DNA of 64,000 nt, taken from NCBI GenBank assembly GCA_014192425.1, contig BJHK01000007.1, positions 62,001 to 126,000 on the forward strand, read 5' to 3'. Source of the stretch: Planctomycetia bacterium. GTDB taxonomy: Bacteria; Planctomycetota; Planctomycetia; Pirellulales; UBA1268. Position 1 is the stretch's first letter; every line of letters starts with the position of its first letter. Positions 53,177-61,982 of this stretch are shown here, piece after piece. The notes under the pieces were generated by a model. The model was not told the origin of the DNA. It saw nothing but the letters and a program-made list of their open reading frames with translations, and ran no database searches. Both the position numbers and the translations under genes were made by a program.

Positions 53177-53373
53177 TCTACCAGCAGATTTCCAGCAATT
53201 TTCGCGCCGCAGCCTGGTAGGCGTGAAGCGGCTACGGAACGCGGGCGCCGGAGTTGCCTCTGGCCAGTCCCTGGGCAGCGGCTGCCGGGGAAACCGGCAG
53301 GCCTGCGGCCATGCTGGGTGTCGAGTGTCGGGGAATGCCAGGAGTGACGTAAAGCCTGCCAGGCTGTCGCGGT

Positions 53374-55122
53374 ATGCTCACGCAGATGAAAGCCATTCAG
53401 GGACGAGTGAGAACAGTGCACGGGAGCCTCGTCGGCCTTGTGGTCGCGGCATGGCAGGTGGGTGCATGCGGCCGCGATCCGGCGACCGCGGTCGCTCCGC
53501 CGACGGCGCCGGCCAGGGGCGAACAGGTGCAGGACGACCTGAAGGTCGACCGGGTGCGGGACATGCAGGTCGCGGCGGAGGCGACCGGACGAGCCCCGTG
53601 GGGGCACTGGGGCGATCAGCCCGGCGCGTACGCGGCCTGGTCGAATCACTCCAACCGGCTCGTGCCTGTGTACACGTTCGGCATCGGCCTGGATGCGGTG
53701 GCCCGGGAGCGGAGCGTCTACCGCGACGCCGACCGGCTGACGGCGCTCTTCGGCCGGCTTCCCGACCGCACGCTCGCCGCCGACGCCGACCATATAGATC
53801 AGACCGACGTCGCGCGGCTGCAGCAACTGGCCGTGGATGCGGGCAAGAAGTACGTCGTGCTGATCGTGTTCGACGGGCTCGACTGGGACCTGACGCGGAC
53901 GGCTGCGATCGCCGCCAGCGGCAGCGTCGGTTACACGGCCGGTCGGGGGACGGGTTTGGTGTTCCAGGACTACCGCCGCGTCGCCACCGACTTCGGGCTC
54001 TGCGTCACGAGCCCGGCGAACGCCGGCACGAACGTGGACGTCGATGCCCAGGCGGTGAAGAATCCCGGGGGCACGATCCCCGGCGGCTACGATCCAACGC
54101 GCGGGGGCACCAGCCCGTGGGATCCGCGTCGCGACCTGCGCTACCTGACCGGCCGCGACCGCGACTGCCCGCACGCCGTCACCGACTCCGCGGCCTCGGC
54201 GACGGCCTTGTGCAGCGGTCGCAAGACCTACAACGACGCCATCAACGTCGGCCCGGACGGGGAGCAGTTCGAGCCGATCGCCCGCCGGCTCCAGGCCCGG
54301 GGCTTTGCCGTGGGTGCCGTGTCGAGCGTGCCGGTGTCGCACGCCACGCCTGCCTGCGCGTATGCCAACAACGTGTCGCGGGACGACTACCAGGACATCG
54401 CCCGCGACATGCTCGGCCAGCCCTCGATCGCCCATCGCGACGCGGCGCTCCCTGGCCTCGACGTCCTCATCGGAGGTGGCTGGGGCGTGCCTGGCGATCC
54501 CGTCAAGGACCGCGACCAGGGGCGGAACTTCGAGCCGGGCAACAAGTACGTCGCCGACTCGACGCGGGCGGCCATCGACATGGCCCGCGGCGGCCGCTAC
54601 GTCGTGGCCGAACGAACGCCGGGGAGGCGTGGTGCGGACGTGCTCGGTGCCGCCGCCCGCGAAGCCGCCGCCGGCGGCCACCGGCTGTTCGGATTTTTTG
54701 GCGCCGGCGAAGGACATCTCCCCTTTCGGACCGCCGACGGTGACTTCAATCCCGCCGGCGGGCCGGTCGTCGACCCCGCGGCCGACGCCCTGCGGAAAAA
54801 GTACGGTGGCGCGATCCGCTACACGCCTGCCGATCTCGAGGAGAACCCGTCGCTCGCCGAGATGACGACCGCGGCCCTCGACGTGCTCGCGGCCCGAGGC
54901 CGGTTCTGGCTGATGGTCGAGGCCGGGGACGTCGACTGGGCAGCCCATGCCAACAACATCGACACCTGCATCGGCGCGGTGCACAGCGGAGACGCCGCGT
55001 TCCGCGCGGTGGTCGCCTGGATCGAGGCCCGGCAGGCCTGGACCGACGCGGCTGTGATCGTGACCAGCGACCACGGCCACCTGTTCGTGCTCACCGATCC
55101 GCAGGCCTTCGCCCGGCCGTAG
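53374..55122 (+). CDS. Alkaline phosphatase (PhoA-type)
   Basis: A 582-residue exported phosphatase. The N-terminus has a basic start and a hydrophobic run (GSLVGLVVAAWQVGACG) that may be a lipoprotein signal with Cys32. The metal-binding Asp168 is in VLIVFDGLDWD and the nucleophile Ser272 in HAVTDSAASATALC. SSVPVSHATPACAYA, MVEAGDVDWAAHANN and VTSDHGHLFVL supply the other zinc and magnesium ligands. It should release phosphate from organic esters outside the cytoplasm, as expected for phosphate scavenging. An ATG at 53386 is an alternative start. Confidence 0.93.
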   Translation: MLTQMKAIQGRVRTVHGSLVGLVVAAWQVGACGRDPATAVAPPTAPARGEQVQDDLKVDRVRDMQVAAEATGRAPWGHWGDQPGAYAAWSNHSNRLVPVYTFGIGLDAVARERSVYRDADRLTALFGRLPDRTLAADADHIDQTDVARLQQLAVDAGKKYVVLIVFDGLDWDLTRTAAIAASGSVGYTAGRGTGLVFQDYRRVATDFGLCVTSPANAGTNVDVDAQAVKNPGGTIPGGYDPTRGGTSPWDPRRDLRYLTGRDRDCPHAVTDSAASATALCSGRKTYNDAINVGPDGEQFEPIARRLQARGFAVGAVSSVPVSHATPACAYANNVSRDDYQDIARDMLGQPSIAHRDAALPGLDVLIGGGWGVPGDPVKDRDQGRNFEPGNKYVADSTRAAIDMARGGRYVVAERTPGRRGADVLGAAAREAAAGGHRLFGFFGAGEGHLPFRTADGDFNPAGGPVVDPAADALRKKYGGAIRYTPADLEENPSLAEMTTAALDVLAARGRFWLMVEAGDVDWAAHANNIDTCIGAVHSGDAAFRAVVAWIEARQAWTDAAVIVTSDHGHLFVLTDPQAFARP

Positions 55123-55262
55123 GACCGACTCCGCGCGCCGGCATCGCAACCGATCCCGCCGCCCGAGTCGGCCCCGCCGGGCATCACCCACCTGTTGGCC
55201 GTCGAGCGATGCCACGGCGGCCAAGGTTCGCATCCGCGCCGGCCATCGATCGCGAGGCGTCG

Positions 55263-55421
55263 ATGGCCGCTGAAGGAGTGCTCGCCACGCTCCGGGAAAA
55301 CCCTGCCGACATCGATTTCGACCGGCGTCATCGCACCATCGAAGCGGAAGTCCTTGGCCCCGTGTATCGCGAGATCTGGCGAGATGCGTTTCCCGATGAA
55401 CCGCTGCCCGATTGCGTGTAA
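55263..55421 (+). CDS. Short ORF, doubtful
   Basis: 52 codons from an ATG at 55263 encode an acidic, soluble peptide ending VYREIWRDAFPDEPLPDCV. It reads like real protein sequence, but it has no clear ribosome binding site and may be a relic of a longer gene. No family recognised. Confidence 0.35.
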   Translation: MAAEGVLATLRENPADIDFDRRHRTIEAEVLGPVYREIWRDAFPDEPLPDCV

Positions 55422-55490
55422 CGGCGCATCTGGCTAGCCTCGTGCGCGGTGGTGTGCTGGAACGAGTCCCTTTTCCTTGTGGAGCCTGCG

Positions 55491-56372
55491 ATGAGCAAAA
55501 CTGTCGTCGGTGCGGCGCTGGGTGTACTCCTGCTGGTCCCCGCTCTCGTGGTGGCCGAGCCGCCATCGGCGTCCTCCCCCGCGTCCGCCCCGGCCCCGGC
55601 GGTGCCGCCTGCCGGGAAAAAAATCGTGTTCGACGGCAACAGTTGGTTCAACTTCGTGCCGGGCGGCGTCGCCGAATGTGCCAAGACCGCGGGGATCGAG
55701 GGGCACGAGGCGCTGGCGTGGAAGCCGCGGGAGACCGGCTTCTTCAAGGAGTCGAAGGTCGACGTCTATGCGCACGGCGTCCACCATTGGGGGGAAGTGC
55801 CGTGGAGCCATGGCGTGACCGCGGAGCAGATCGTGGCCGCCGGGCTCGAGGGCAATCCCGACTTCAGGGGTTACTACCATGCCGCCTGGCTGGTGGGAGA
55901 CGGCCGCGGCGCCGACAACCCGGTCAAGACGGTGGCCGACTACGATGCATCGACAGTCATCGACGTGCGGGCCAAACTCGAAAAGACCTGTCGTCATGTC
56001 GAGAAGATCGTGGATGGCCTGAACGAGAAGTTCGGCAAGCGGTGCGTGTATCTCGTCCCTGTCGGCGAGGCCACGCTCCGGCTCCGCGAAGCGATCCTCG
56101 CCGGCACCTACCCCGGGCTGACCAAGCAGTCGGAGATCTGGTCGGATGCCATGCCGCACGCCAGCCCGCACGTCATGGCCCTGAGCGGCTACTGCCACTT
56201 CGCGGCCATCTACCGGATGTCGCCGGTCGGGCTGAAGATCAGTCGTTTCAAGGAAATCACGGACGAGCAGCACGCCATCCTGCAGCGGATTGCCTGGGAC
56301 GTGGTCTCGCAGTATCCGTACGCCGGGGTCTCGCCGTTCCCGAAGGCCGAACCCGCGACGGCTCCGCGCTGA
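55491..56372 (+). CDS. Secreted protein, distant SGNH-hydrolase-like
   Basis: A 293-residue exported protein with a signal peptide (VVGAALGVLLLVPALVVAEP) and a Pro/Ala/Ser linker. The mature part opens with KKIVFDGNSWFNFVPGGVAE, in the position where SGNH hydrolases carry the GDS nucleophile block (here DGNSW). It has ENxxF-like helices in the middle and HASPHVMALSGYCHFAAIY near the end, where the catalytic Asp-His pair would be. The usual motifs are degenerate, so hydrolase activity is a guess. GGAG precedes the ATG. Confidence 0.55.
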   Translation: MSKTVVGAALGVLLLVPALVVAEPPSASSPASAPAPAVPPAGKKIVFDGNSWFNFVPGGVAECAKTAGIEGHEALAWKPRETGFFKESKVDVYAHGVHHWGEVPWSHGVTAEQIVAAGLEGNPDFRGYYHAAWLVGDGRGADNPVKTVADYDASTVIDVRAKLEKTCRHVEKIVDGLNEKFGKRCVYLVPVGEATLRLREAILAGTYPGLTKQSEIWSDAMPHASPHVMALSGYCHFAAIYRMSPVGLKISRFKEITDEQHAILQRIAWDVVSQYPYAGVSPFPKAEPATAPR

Positions 56373-56415
56373 GTCGGCATCGAACGTCGGGAACGCAGCG
56401 CTGGGGCGCCGCCGG

Positions 56416-57540
56416 TCAGCGCGGCCGCGCGGCGCGGGGCCGGCGGCCGACCTCGACCTGGAGGGACCGCGACCGACCGTCGCGGACGATCTCCATCGTC
56501 ACCGTGGATCCGATCGTGCGGCGCGTCAGCAGGAGTACGAGCGTCGCCGGTTCGGCGATCTCCTCCCCGTCGAATCGCAGGATCACGTCCCCCGGATCTA
56601 TGCCCGCCACGGCCGCCGGGGACATTGGCTCGACGGCCGCCACGAGCACGCCCGGCAAGGCCGGGGGCGTGGCGCGAAGCGATAAGCCGAGGTAGCCGCG
56701 CTCCAGGTTGCCTCCGGCGAGGATCGCCTCCGCCACCTGCCGGGCGGTGTTGCTCGGGATTGCGAAGCCGATGCCGCTGAAGTCCTTGCCGACGATCGCC
56801 GTGGTGATGCCGATGACGCGGCCGTGGACGTCGACGAGCGGCCCGCCGGAATTGCCCGGATTGATCGAGGCGTCGGTCTGGAGGAACTCCTGGTAGGGAT
56901 TCTCCAGCACGCCGCGCCGGCCGACGGCGCTGACGATGCCGTAGGTGAGCGTGCGGTCGAGGCCGAACGGGTTGCCGATCGCCCACGCCATCTCGCCGAC
57001 CTCGACCTTGTCGCTGTCACCCCATTCGGCGGTCGGCAGCCGGCGGGCGTCGATCCGCAGCACGGCGAGATCGGTGGCGGCGTCGGCGCCGACGAGTTCC
57101 GCCTGGAAATCGCGGCCGTCGGCCAGCGTGACTTCGATCTCGTCCCGGTTGGCGACGACGTGGTAGTTGGTGACGATCACGCCGTCGGCGGCCACGACGA
57201 CGCCGGAGCCGACCGACTCGCTCGTCGCTCCGGTCGGCGTCAGGCCGCGCAGGGAGGCGATCTCGTCGGCGACCGTCGTGACGTGCCGCTTGCCGGTGAC
57301 GTTGACCACGGTCGGGCCGATGACGCGGGCCAGCGTCGTGAACAGTTTGCCGACGCTCGTGAGCTCGGCTCCCTTGGCGGCGTCGCGGATCGCCGCCAGC
57401 TCGCCGCGGGTCTTGGCGTACTGGATCCGGCCGGCCAGCGACGGCCAGACGATCAGGCCGACGAGGACCACGAGCCCAAGGAACAGCAGGAGCGTCCGCA
57501 GGCTGGCGAACGACGGCCCGGAGGCGGTGCGTCCGTTCAT
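56416..57540 (-). CDS. Membrane-anchored HtrA/DegS-type serine protease with PDZ domain
   Basis: A 374-residue protein with one N-terminal membrane helix (LRTLLLFLGLVVLVGLIVW). A trypsin-fold protease domain follows with triad His127 (VTNYHVVA), Asp157 (ATDLAVLRI) and Ser231 (NPGNSGGPL), then one C-terminal PDZ domain (AAVEPMSPAAVAGIDPGDVI). That is the layout of DegS, which senses misfolded envelope proteins. The ATG overlaps the stop of the CinA-like gene upstream by 4 bp, so they form an operon. A second HtrA-type gene lies 3 kb away on the other strand. Confidence 0.92.
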   Translation of the reverse strand: MNGRTASGPSFASLRTLLLFLGLVVLVGLIVWPSLAGRIQYAKTRGELAAIRDAAKGAELTSVGKLFTTLARVIGPTVVNVTGKRHVTTVADEIASLRGLTPTGATSESVGSGVVVAADGVIVTNYHVVANRDEIEVTLADGRDFQAELVGADAATDLAVLRIDARRLPTAEWGDSDKVEVGEMAWAIGNPFGLDRTLTYGIVSAVGRRGVLENPYQEFLQTDASINPGNSGGPLVDVHGRVIGITTAIVGKDFSGIGFAIPSNTARQVAEAILAGGNLERGYLGLSLRATPPALPGVLVAAVEPMSPAAVAGIDPGDVILRFDGEEIAEPATLVLLLTRRTIGSTVTMEIVRDGRSRSLQVEVGRRPRAARPR

Positions 57541-58820
57541 CGCCCACAGGCCTCCGGCTTGCCGGCGGCGATCGCCAGCCGCACGAAATCGACCGCCGCC
57601 TTCGCCGCCCGGGCGAGGGCGAGGTCGGGGCCGCCGCCGAGGAGATGCTCGACCCGCTCCACGCCCGCCGCCGAGGCCAGCGCGATGTCGATGGCGAACC
57701 GACCGTCGGGACCCGGACGCGCAGGCCCGACGGCGAGCCCGAGGTCGGTGGCGAACGCCGCGCGGACGGCGGCGGCGACCGTCGCGGCTTCGCGGGCGCC
57801 GCCGGCATCGGCGTTCATGTCTCCGCCCGGCTCGACGCCGAGAAACGCCGGACGTGGCCGGCCGGCCGCGAGGACGACGCCGCCGCGGAATCCCTCCTCC
57901 CGCGCTGGGGGACGACGGCGGGCCTGCGCCGCGGCGAACAGGGCCGCGACCCGGCCGGCGCTGCCGACCTCTGCCACGGCCAGCGAATGCCCGGCGCCCG
58001 TCAGGGCCCGCAGGGCCGCGTCCTCGACCTCGTCGTCCTCGACGCCGAAGACGAGCGGGCCGAGGCAGTCGCGGATCGTCCCCTCGGTGGCGGCGATCCG
58101 GTTCCGGCAGTCGGCCTCGTCGCGGCCCCGGGCGGCGATCCGCAGCGTGATCGTCGCCTCGTGGGCCGTAATCCCCACGAGCGGATCGCGGCCGCGGCGC
58201 ACGAGGTCGGGCAGCATGGCCTCGATCGCGCTCTCACCGGCCCCGTAGCACTTGATGCGGCGCTGCACGATCGTCCCCTGATCGGGCAGTGCGGCGAGCA
58301 GCGCGGGGAGCACGCTTGCCTGCCACATGACGCGCATCTCCGCCGGCACACCCGGCAGGGCGAAGACGCGGCTCGTGCGGCCGGCGGCGCGAACGTCGAG
58401 GTCGATGCCCGGCGCCGTGCCGTCGGGATTGGGGATGATACGGCTGCCGCGTGGAAACAGCGCCTGCCGCTGGTTGCTCTCCGGCATCGACACACCGCGC
58501 CGGGCGAACCGCGACTCGACGGCGACGAGCGCGGCGGCGTCGAGTTCGAGGGGCAGGCCGGCGAGGGCGGCGAGGACGTCGCGGGTCAGGTCGTCGGCCG
58601 TGGGGCCGAGGCCCCCGGTTGCAATCACGAAGTCGGCCCGGCCCGCGGCCACGCGAAAGGCCTCGATCCCCGCCTCGAGCGTGTCGGGGGCGGTGGTGTG
58701 GAAGGCGACCGGGATGCCGATCACGGCCAGTTCCGCCGACAGCCAGCGGCTGTTGGTGTCGAGCCGCGCCCCCGTGGTCAGCTCGTCGCCGATCGCGATC
58801 ACCTCGGCCCGCAGCAGCAT
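57537..58820 (-). CDS. cinA: CinA-like protein with degenerate C-terminal deamidase domain
   Basis: A 427-residue protein. The N-terminal domain is the molybdopterin-binding-like (COG1058) half of CinA: AEVIAIGDELTTGARLDTNS, VIATGGLGPTADDLTRD and FALPGVPAEMRVMW. The C-terminal part should be the PncC nicotinamide-mononucleotide deamidase, whose ESCTGG motif holds the nucleophilic Ser. Here the matching LAVAEVGSAGRVAALF lacks that motif and the later Tyr/Lys. The N-terminal activity (ADP-ribose-type pyrophosphatase in known CinA) may remain. Stop overlaps the HtrA start. Confidence 0.88.
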   Translation of the reverse strand: MLLRAEVIAIGDELTTGARLDTNSRWLSAELAVIGIPVAFHTTAPDTLEAGIEAFRVAAGRADFVIATGGLGPTADDLTRDVLAALAGLPLELDAAALVAVESRFARRGVSMPESNQRQALFPRGSRIIPNPDGTAPGIDLDVRAAGRTSRVFALPGVPAEMRVMWQASVLPALLAALPDQGTIVQRRIKCYGAGESAIEAMLPDLVRRGRDPLVGITAHEATITLRIAARGRDEADCRNRIAATEGTIRDCLGPLVFGVEDDEVEDAALRALTGAGHSLAVAEVGSAGRVAALFAAAQARRRPPAREEGFRGGVVLAAGRPRPAFLGVEPGGDMNADAGGAREAATVAAAVRAAFATDLGLAVGPARPGPDGRFAIDIALASAAGVERVEHLLGGGPDLALARAAKAAVDFVRLAIAAGKPEACGR

Positions 58821-58939
58821 GAAATCGACGGCCTCCCGATCCGTTTTCCGTTACATTCCTACCATTCTCCGGCCCCCGACAACAGCCTCCGCCGCCGGCG
58901 GGCTGGCTCGGGCGTTCCTCCCCGGCGACACCGTCCCCA

Positions 58940-60232
58940 ATGACAGCGACTTCCCGTCTCACCTTCGGCCTGCTCGGCTTCGATCCGCAGGTCGCCGCGG
59001 TCGCGGCCGCCGCACTGGCCGCCGGCGACTCGATCGTGATCGCCTGCGACGCTGCCGCGGATCTCCCGCTGCCGGCGTTGCGCCGGCAGGCGTCGTGGCA
59101 GGCCCTGCTCGACGAGCAGTCGTGCGACGTCGTGCTCGTGGCCGCCGCCGGCTGGAACCCGGCCCGCGCGGAGGGGGTGCGGACGCTCGTCCAGGCCGGT
59201 CGCACGCTGTTCGTCGCCCAGCCCGCCGAACTCTCCATGCTCTGGGCGTACGAGCTCGACATGATCCGGCGCGACACCGGCGCCCGCCTCGTGCCGGCGC
59301 TCGCCGACCGGCTGCACCCGTTCATCGCCCGGCTGCGCGGCGTCATCGAGGCGGGCCGGGCCGGAGTCGCCGGTCTGGGTGGTCCGGAGTCGTTGACGCT
59401 GGTGCGCGGCATGGACGACCGGAGCCGCGAAGCGGTGCTCGCCCAGCTGGCCCGTGACGCGGATCTGGTGCGCGTGCTCGCCGGCGATCCGGCCCGGCTC
59501 TCCACGCTTGCCGACGGCGCCCCCGACGCCGCCTGGCCGACGCTCGCGGTTGGGCTCACCGGCAGCGGGCAGATGCCCGTGCGCTGGCAGGTGACGGGCC
59601 GCTCCAGGCCGGGGCTCACGATCACGCTCCAGCACGCGACGGGCACGGTCGCAGTGTGGATTCCCGACGCGGCGGACGAACCGTGGACGTGGCGCGGCGA
59701 CGGCGGCGACGAGGAACGCATGGCGTTCGACCGCGGCGCGGCGCTGGTGGACGTGATCCACGCCGCCGTCGGCAGGGAAACCGCGGCCGGCGCACGGCGG
59801 CCGGACGACGCCCTCCCTCCGGCCACCCCGCCGGCCATCCCGCCGGCCACCCCGCCGGCCATCCCGCCGGCCACATGGGCCGACGCCTCGCGGGCGATCG
59901 AGCTTGCGGAGACCGTGCCGCGCAGCCTCGTCAAGGGGCGGGCGATCGACCTCCACCGCGAGGAGTTTTCCGAGATCGGGACGTTCAAGGGGACGATGGC
60001 CTCGCTGGGCTGTGCCATCGTGCTCGGTGCCCTGTTCGTCCTCGTGGTGGCGGCGGTGCTCGGGGTGGTCGCCAGCCAGATGCGGCAGGAAGGCCAGGAA
60101 CTCCAGCGCGGCCTGCTCCGCACGCTCGTCGGGGCCTGGCCGTTCATGGTTCTCGCCGTGATGGTGCTGTTCCTCGCGATCCAGGTCCTCCCCGCGCTGC
60201 TGGGACTGGGCCGGGACGACGACGCCCGCTGA
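58940..60232 (+). CDS. Planctomycete membrane protein with Gfo/Idh-like N-terminus
   Basis: A 430-residue protein. The first 120 residues resemble the nucleotide-binding half of Gfo/Idh/MocA proteins (LTFGLLGFDPQVAAVAAAAL, SCDVVLVAA), but the GxGxxG motif is not intact. A Pro/Ala repeat made of PATPPAIP units lies at about 294-310 (DNA 59820-59876). Two membrane helices follow near the C-terminus (SLGCAIVLGALFVLVVAAVL, FMVLAVMVLFLAIQVLPALL). I recognise the LVKGRAIDLHREEFSEIGTF block as conserved in such planctomycete hypotheticals. Function unknown. It is divergent from the CinA gene. Confidence 0.75.
   Translation: MTATSRLTFGLLGFDPQVAAVAAAALAAGDSIVIACDAAADLPLPALRRQASWQALLDEQSCDVVLVAAAGWNPARAEGVRTLVQAGRTLFVAQPAELSMLWAYELDMIRRDTGARLVPALADRLHPFIARLRGVIEAGRAGVAGLGGPESLTLVRGMDDRSREAVLAQLARDADLVRVLAGDPARLSTLADGAPDAAWPTLAVGLTGSGQMPVRWQVTGRSRPGLTITLQHATGTVAVWIPDAADEPWTWRGDGGDEERMAFDRGAALVDVIHAAVGRETAAGARRPDDALPPATPPAIPPATPPAIPPATWADASRAIELAETVPRSLVKGRAIDLHREEFSEIGTFKGTMASLGCAIVLGALFVLVVAAVLGVVASQMRQEGQELQRGLLRTLVGAWPFMVLAVMVLFLAIQVLPALLGLGRDDDAR
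59820..59876 (+). repeat. Tandem repeat coding for a Pro/Ala linker
   Basis: 24-bp units of the form CCGGCCACCCCGCCGGCCAT recur two to three times and encode the PATPPAIP linker of the membrane protein. Confidence 0.75.
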
Positions 60233-60251
60233 GCGGATTGCCGGGCTTGCC

Positions 60252-60312
60252 CGACCGGCACGCTCTGCCAAGCCGGAAAACCGGCCGGAAACTGGGCAGA
60301 CCGTGCCGGTCG
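60252..60312 (+). terminator. Strong hairpin between two plus-strand genes
   Basis: CGACCGGCACGCTCTGCC (60252-60269) pairs with GGGCAGACCGTGCCGGTCG (60294-60312) with one mismatch, with a smaller CCGG/CCGG stem inside. It lies 20 bp after the stop at 60232 and 104 bp before the protease start. No T tract follows, so it may terminate, attenuate or only stabilise RNA. Confidence 0.5.
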
Positions 60313-60415
60313 AGACAATCCGGGCTGAATCGCGATCAGGGCCCGGGCCGATTCCCACTCTGGGCGACACGTCGGCGGGAACCGGTGTGCCGTCTGCAAG
60401 GAAGGGCCGGCCCGC

Positions 60416-61729
60416 ATGCGGTGCTCGTGGATCGTTCTGCCGTTGGCCGTCGCGATCGTCGCGGCCGCGGCCGGTCGCCCCGCCACCGCGTCCGAGGCCC
60501 GGCGATCGGCGATCGTCCGTGCCATCGAGTCGCAGCGTGACGCCGTCGTCAACATCCACGGCCAGAAGCTCGTGGGCGGGGCGGGAGAGGAGAACGGCGA
60601 GCTGAAGCGTGTCAACGGCATGGGGACGGGCGTCATCATCGATGCCCGCGGCTACGTCGTCACCAACTTCCACGTCGTCGAGGGTGTGCGCCGGATCGAG
60701 GTCACCCTGTCTTCCGGAAAGACGATGGCGGCGACGCTCGTGTCGCACGATCCCCGGACCGACCTCGCCGTCATCAAGCTCGCCGCCGACGGGCCGCTGC
60801 CGGTGGTCACGATCGGCACGTCGTCCGACCTGATGATCGGCGAGGACGTGCTCGCCCTCGGCAACGCCTACGGCTACGAGCACACCGTGACCCGCGGCAT
60901 CATCTCGGCCCTGCACCGCAGCGTCGAGGTGAGCCGCACGCAGCGGTACGACGACCTGATCCAGACCGACGCCAGCATCAACCCGGGCAACTCCGGCGGC
61001 CCGCTGCTCAATGCCGACGGCCAGGTGATCGGCATCAACGTCGCGGTCCGGGCCGGGGCCCAGGGGATCGGCTTCGCGATCCCGATCGACGACGTCCTCG
61101 AGGTGGTGACCAAGCTCATGTCGGTGGAGCGGGTCGACCGGACGTGGCACGGGATCGTGGCCCGGCCCGACGGCCGGCGCGGGGCGGTCGTCGAGGTGGT
61201 GCACCGCGAGAGCCCGGCGGCGACGGTGGGCATGAAGGCCGGCGACCTGATCACGCGGGTCGCCGACACGCCGGTGGTGCGACAGCTCGACATCGAGCGG
61301 GCCCTGCTCGGCCGCAAAGCGGGGGAGAGCGTGTCCGTGACCGTGCTCCGGGCCGGCGCCGAGGAGCGGATCGAGCTCCCGCTGGCCGCGATGAAGCGCG
61401 ACGCGGGCTCCGTCGAGGACCGCTGCTGGCGCGAGTTCGGCCTCCGCCTCCAGCCGCTGGCGGTGGGGAAGGTGCAGAAGATGCAGTCCCGGTATCGCGG
61501 CGGCATGCTCGTCACCGAGATTCGTCCCGGCGGACCGGCGACCGAGCAGGGGATCCGCGAGGGGGACATCCTCGTCGGGCTCCACGTCTGGGAGACGATC
61601 ACCGCCGACAACGTGGGCTACATCCTCGACAAGGCGGAGGAGGAGCACCTCAACCCGATCAAGTTCTACGTGCTCCGCGGCCGTGAGACGCTGTTCGGCC
61701 ACATCGTCTCCGACACCGTCCGCCGCTGA
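60416..61729 (+). CDS. Secreted HtrA-type serine protease with two PDZ domains
   Basis: A 437-residue periplasmic protease. A signal peptide (SWIVLPLAVAIVAAAAGRPA) is followed by a trypsin-fold domain with triad His86 (VTNFHVVE), Asp116 (RTDLAVIKL) and Ser193 (NPGNSGGPL). Two PDZ domains follow, the first around HRESPAATVGMKAGDLI and the second around EIRPGGPATEQGIREGDIL. That is the DegP/DegQ layout for envelope protein quality control. Unlike the 56416 gene it has no lasting membrane anchor. Confidence 0.92.
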   Translation: MRCSWIVLPLAVAIVAAAAGRPATASEARRSAIVRAIESQRDAVVNIHGQKLVGGAGEENGELKRVNGMGTGVIIDARGYVVTNFHVVEGVRRIEVTLSSGKTMAATLVSHDPRTDLAVIKLAADGPLPVVTIGTSSDLMIGEDVLALGNAYGYEHTVTRGIISALHRSVEVSRTQRYDDLIQTDASINPGNSGGPLLNADGQVIGINVAVRAGAQGIGFAIPIDDVLEVVTKLMSVERVDRTWHGIVARPDGRRGAVVEVVHRESPAATVGMKAGDLITRVADTPVVRQLDIERALLGRKAGESVSVTVLRAGAEERIELPLAAMKRDAGSVEDRCWREFGLRLQPLAVGKVQKMQSRYRGGMLVTEIRPGGPATEQGIREGDILVGLHVWETITADNVGYILDKAEEEHLNPIKFYVLRGRETLFGHIVSDTVRR

Positions 61730-61982
61730 GGCACGGCCGGCCAGACCGCGGCCGGGAGCAAGCGGGTTCGGCACGCGGTGCAAGAAGCGACCGCCGCGGC
61801 TGCTGGCAGGGGTGCCGCCGGTCGGAGGCATGCTCGTCGCCTGGGGACTTTGCCGATATCCCCTCCTGCGGCATGGTTCGTCCTGCGGTGCAGGCAAAGC
61901 ACCCCGGCTCCTGCGCGTGCCTCCGACCGGCTTCTCGGTGCCCGAGTGCTCGTGGCTTGCGCGGCGGTTGCCGCCGCGTCCG
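61730..61982. other. Intergenic stretch
   Basis: No gene or hairpin that I can support between the converging stops of the protease and the membrane protein. Confidence 0.5.

Noticed and set aside
50276-53347. 1023-codon plus-strand ORF
   Set aside because: Antisense to PEP carboxylase, which has all catalytic motifs.
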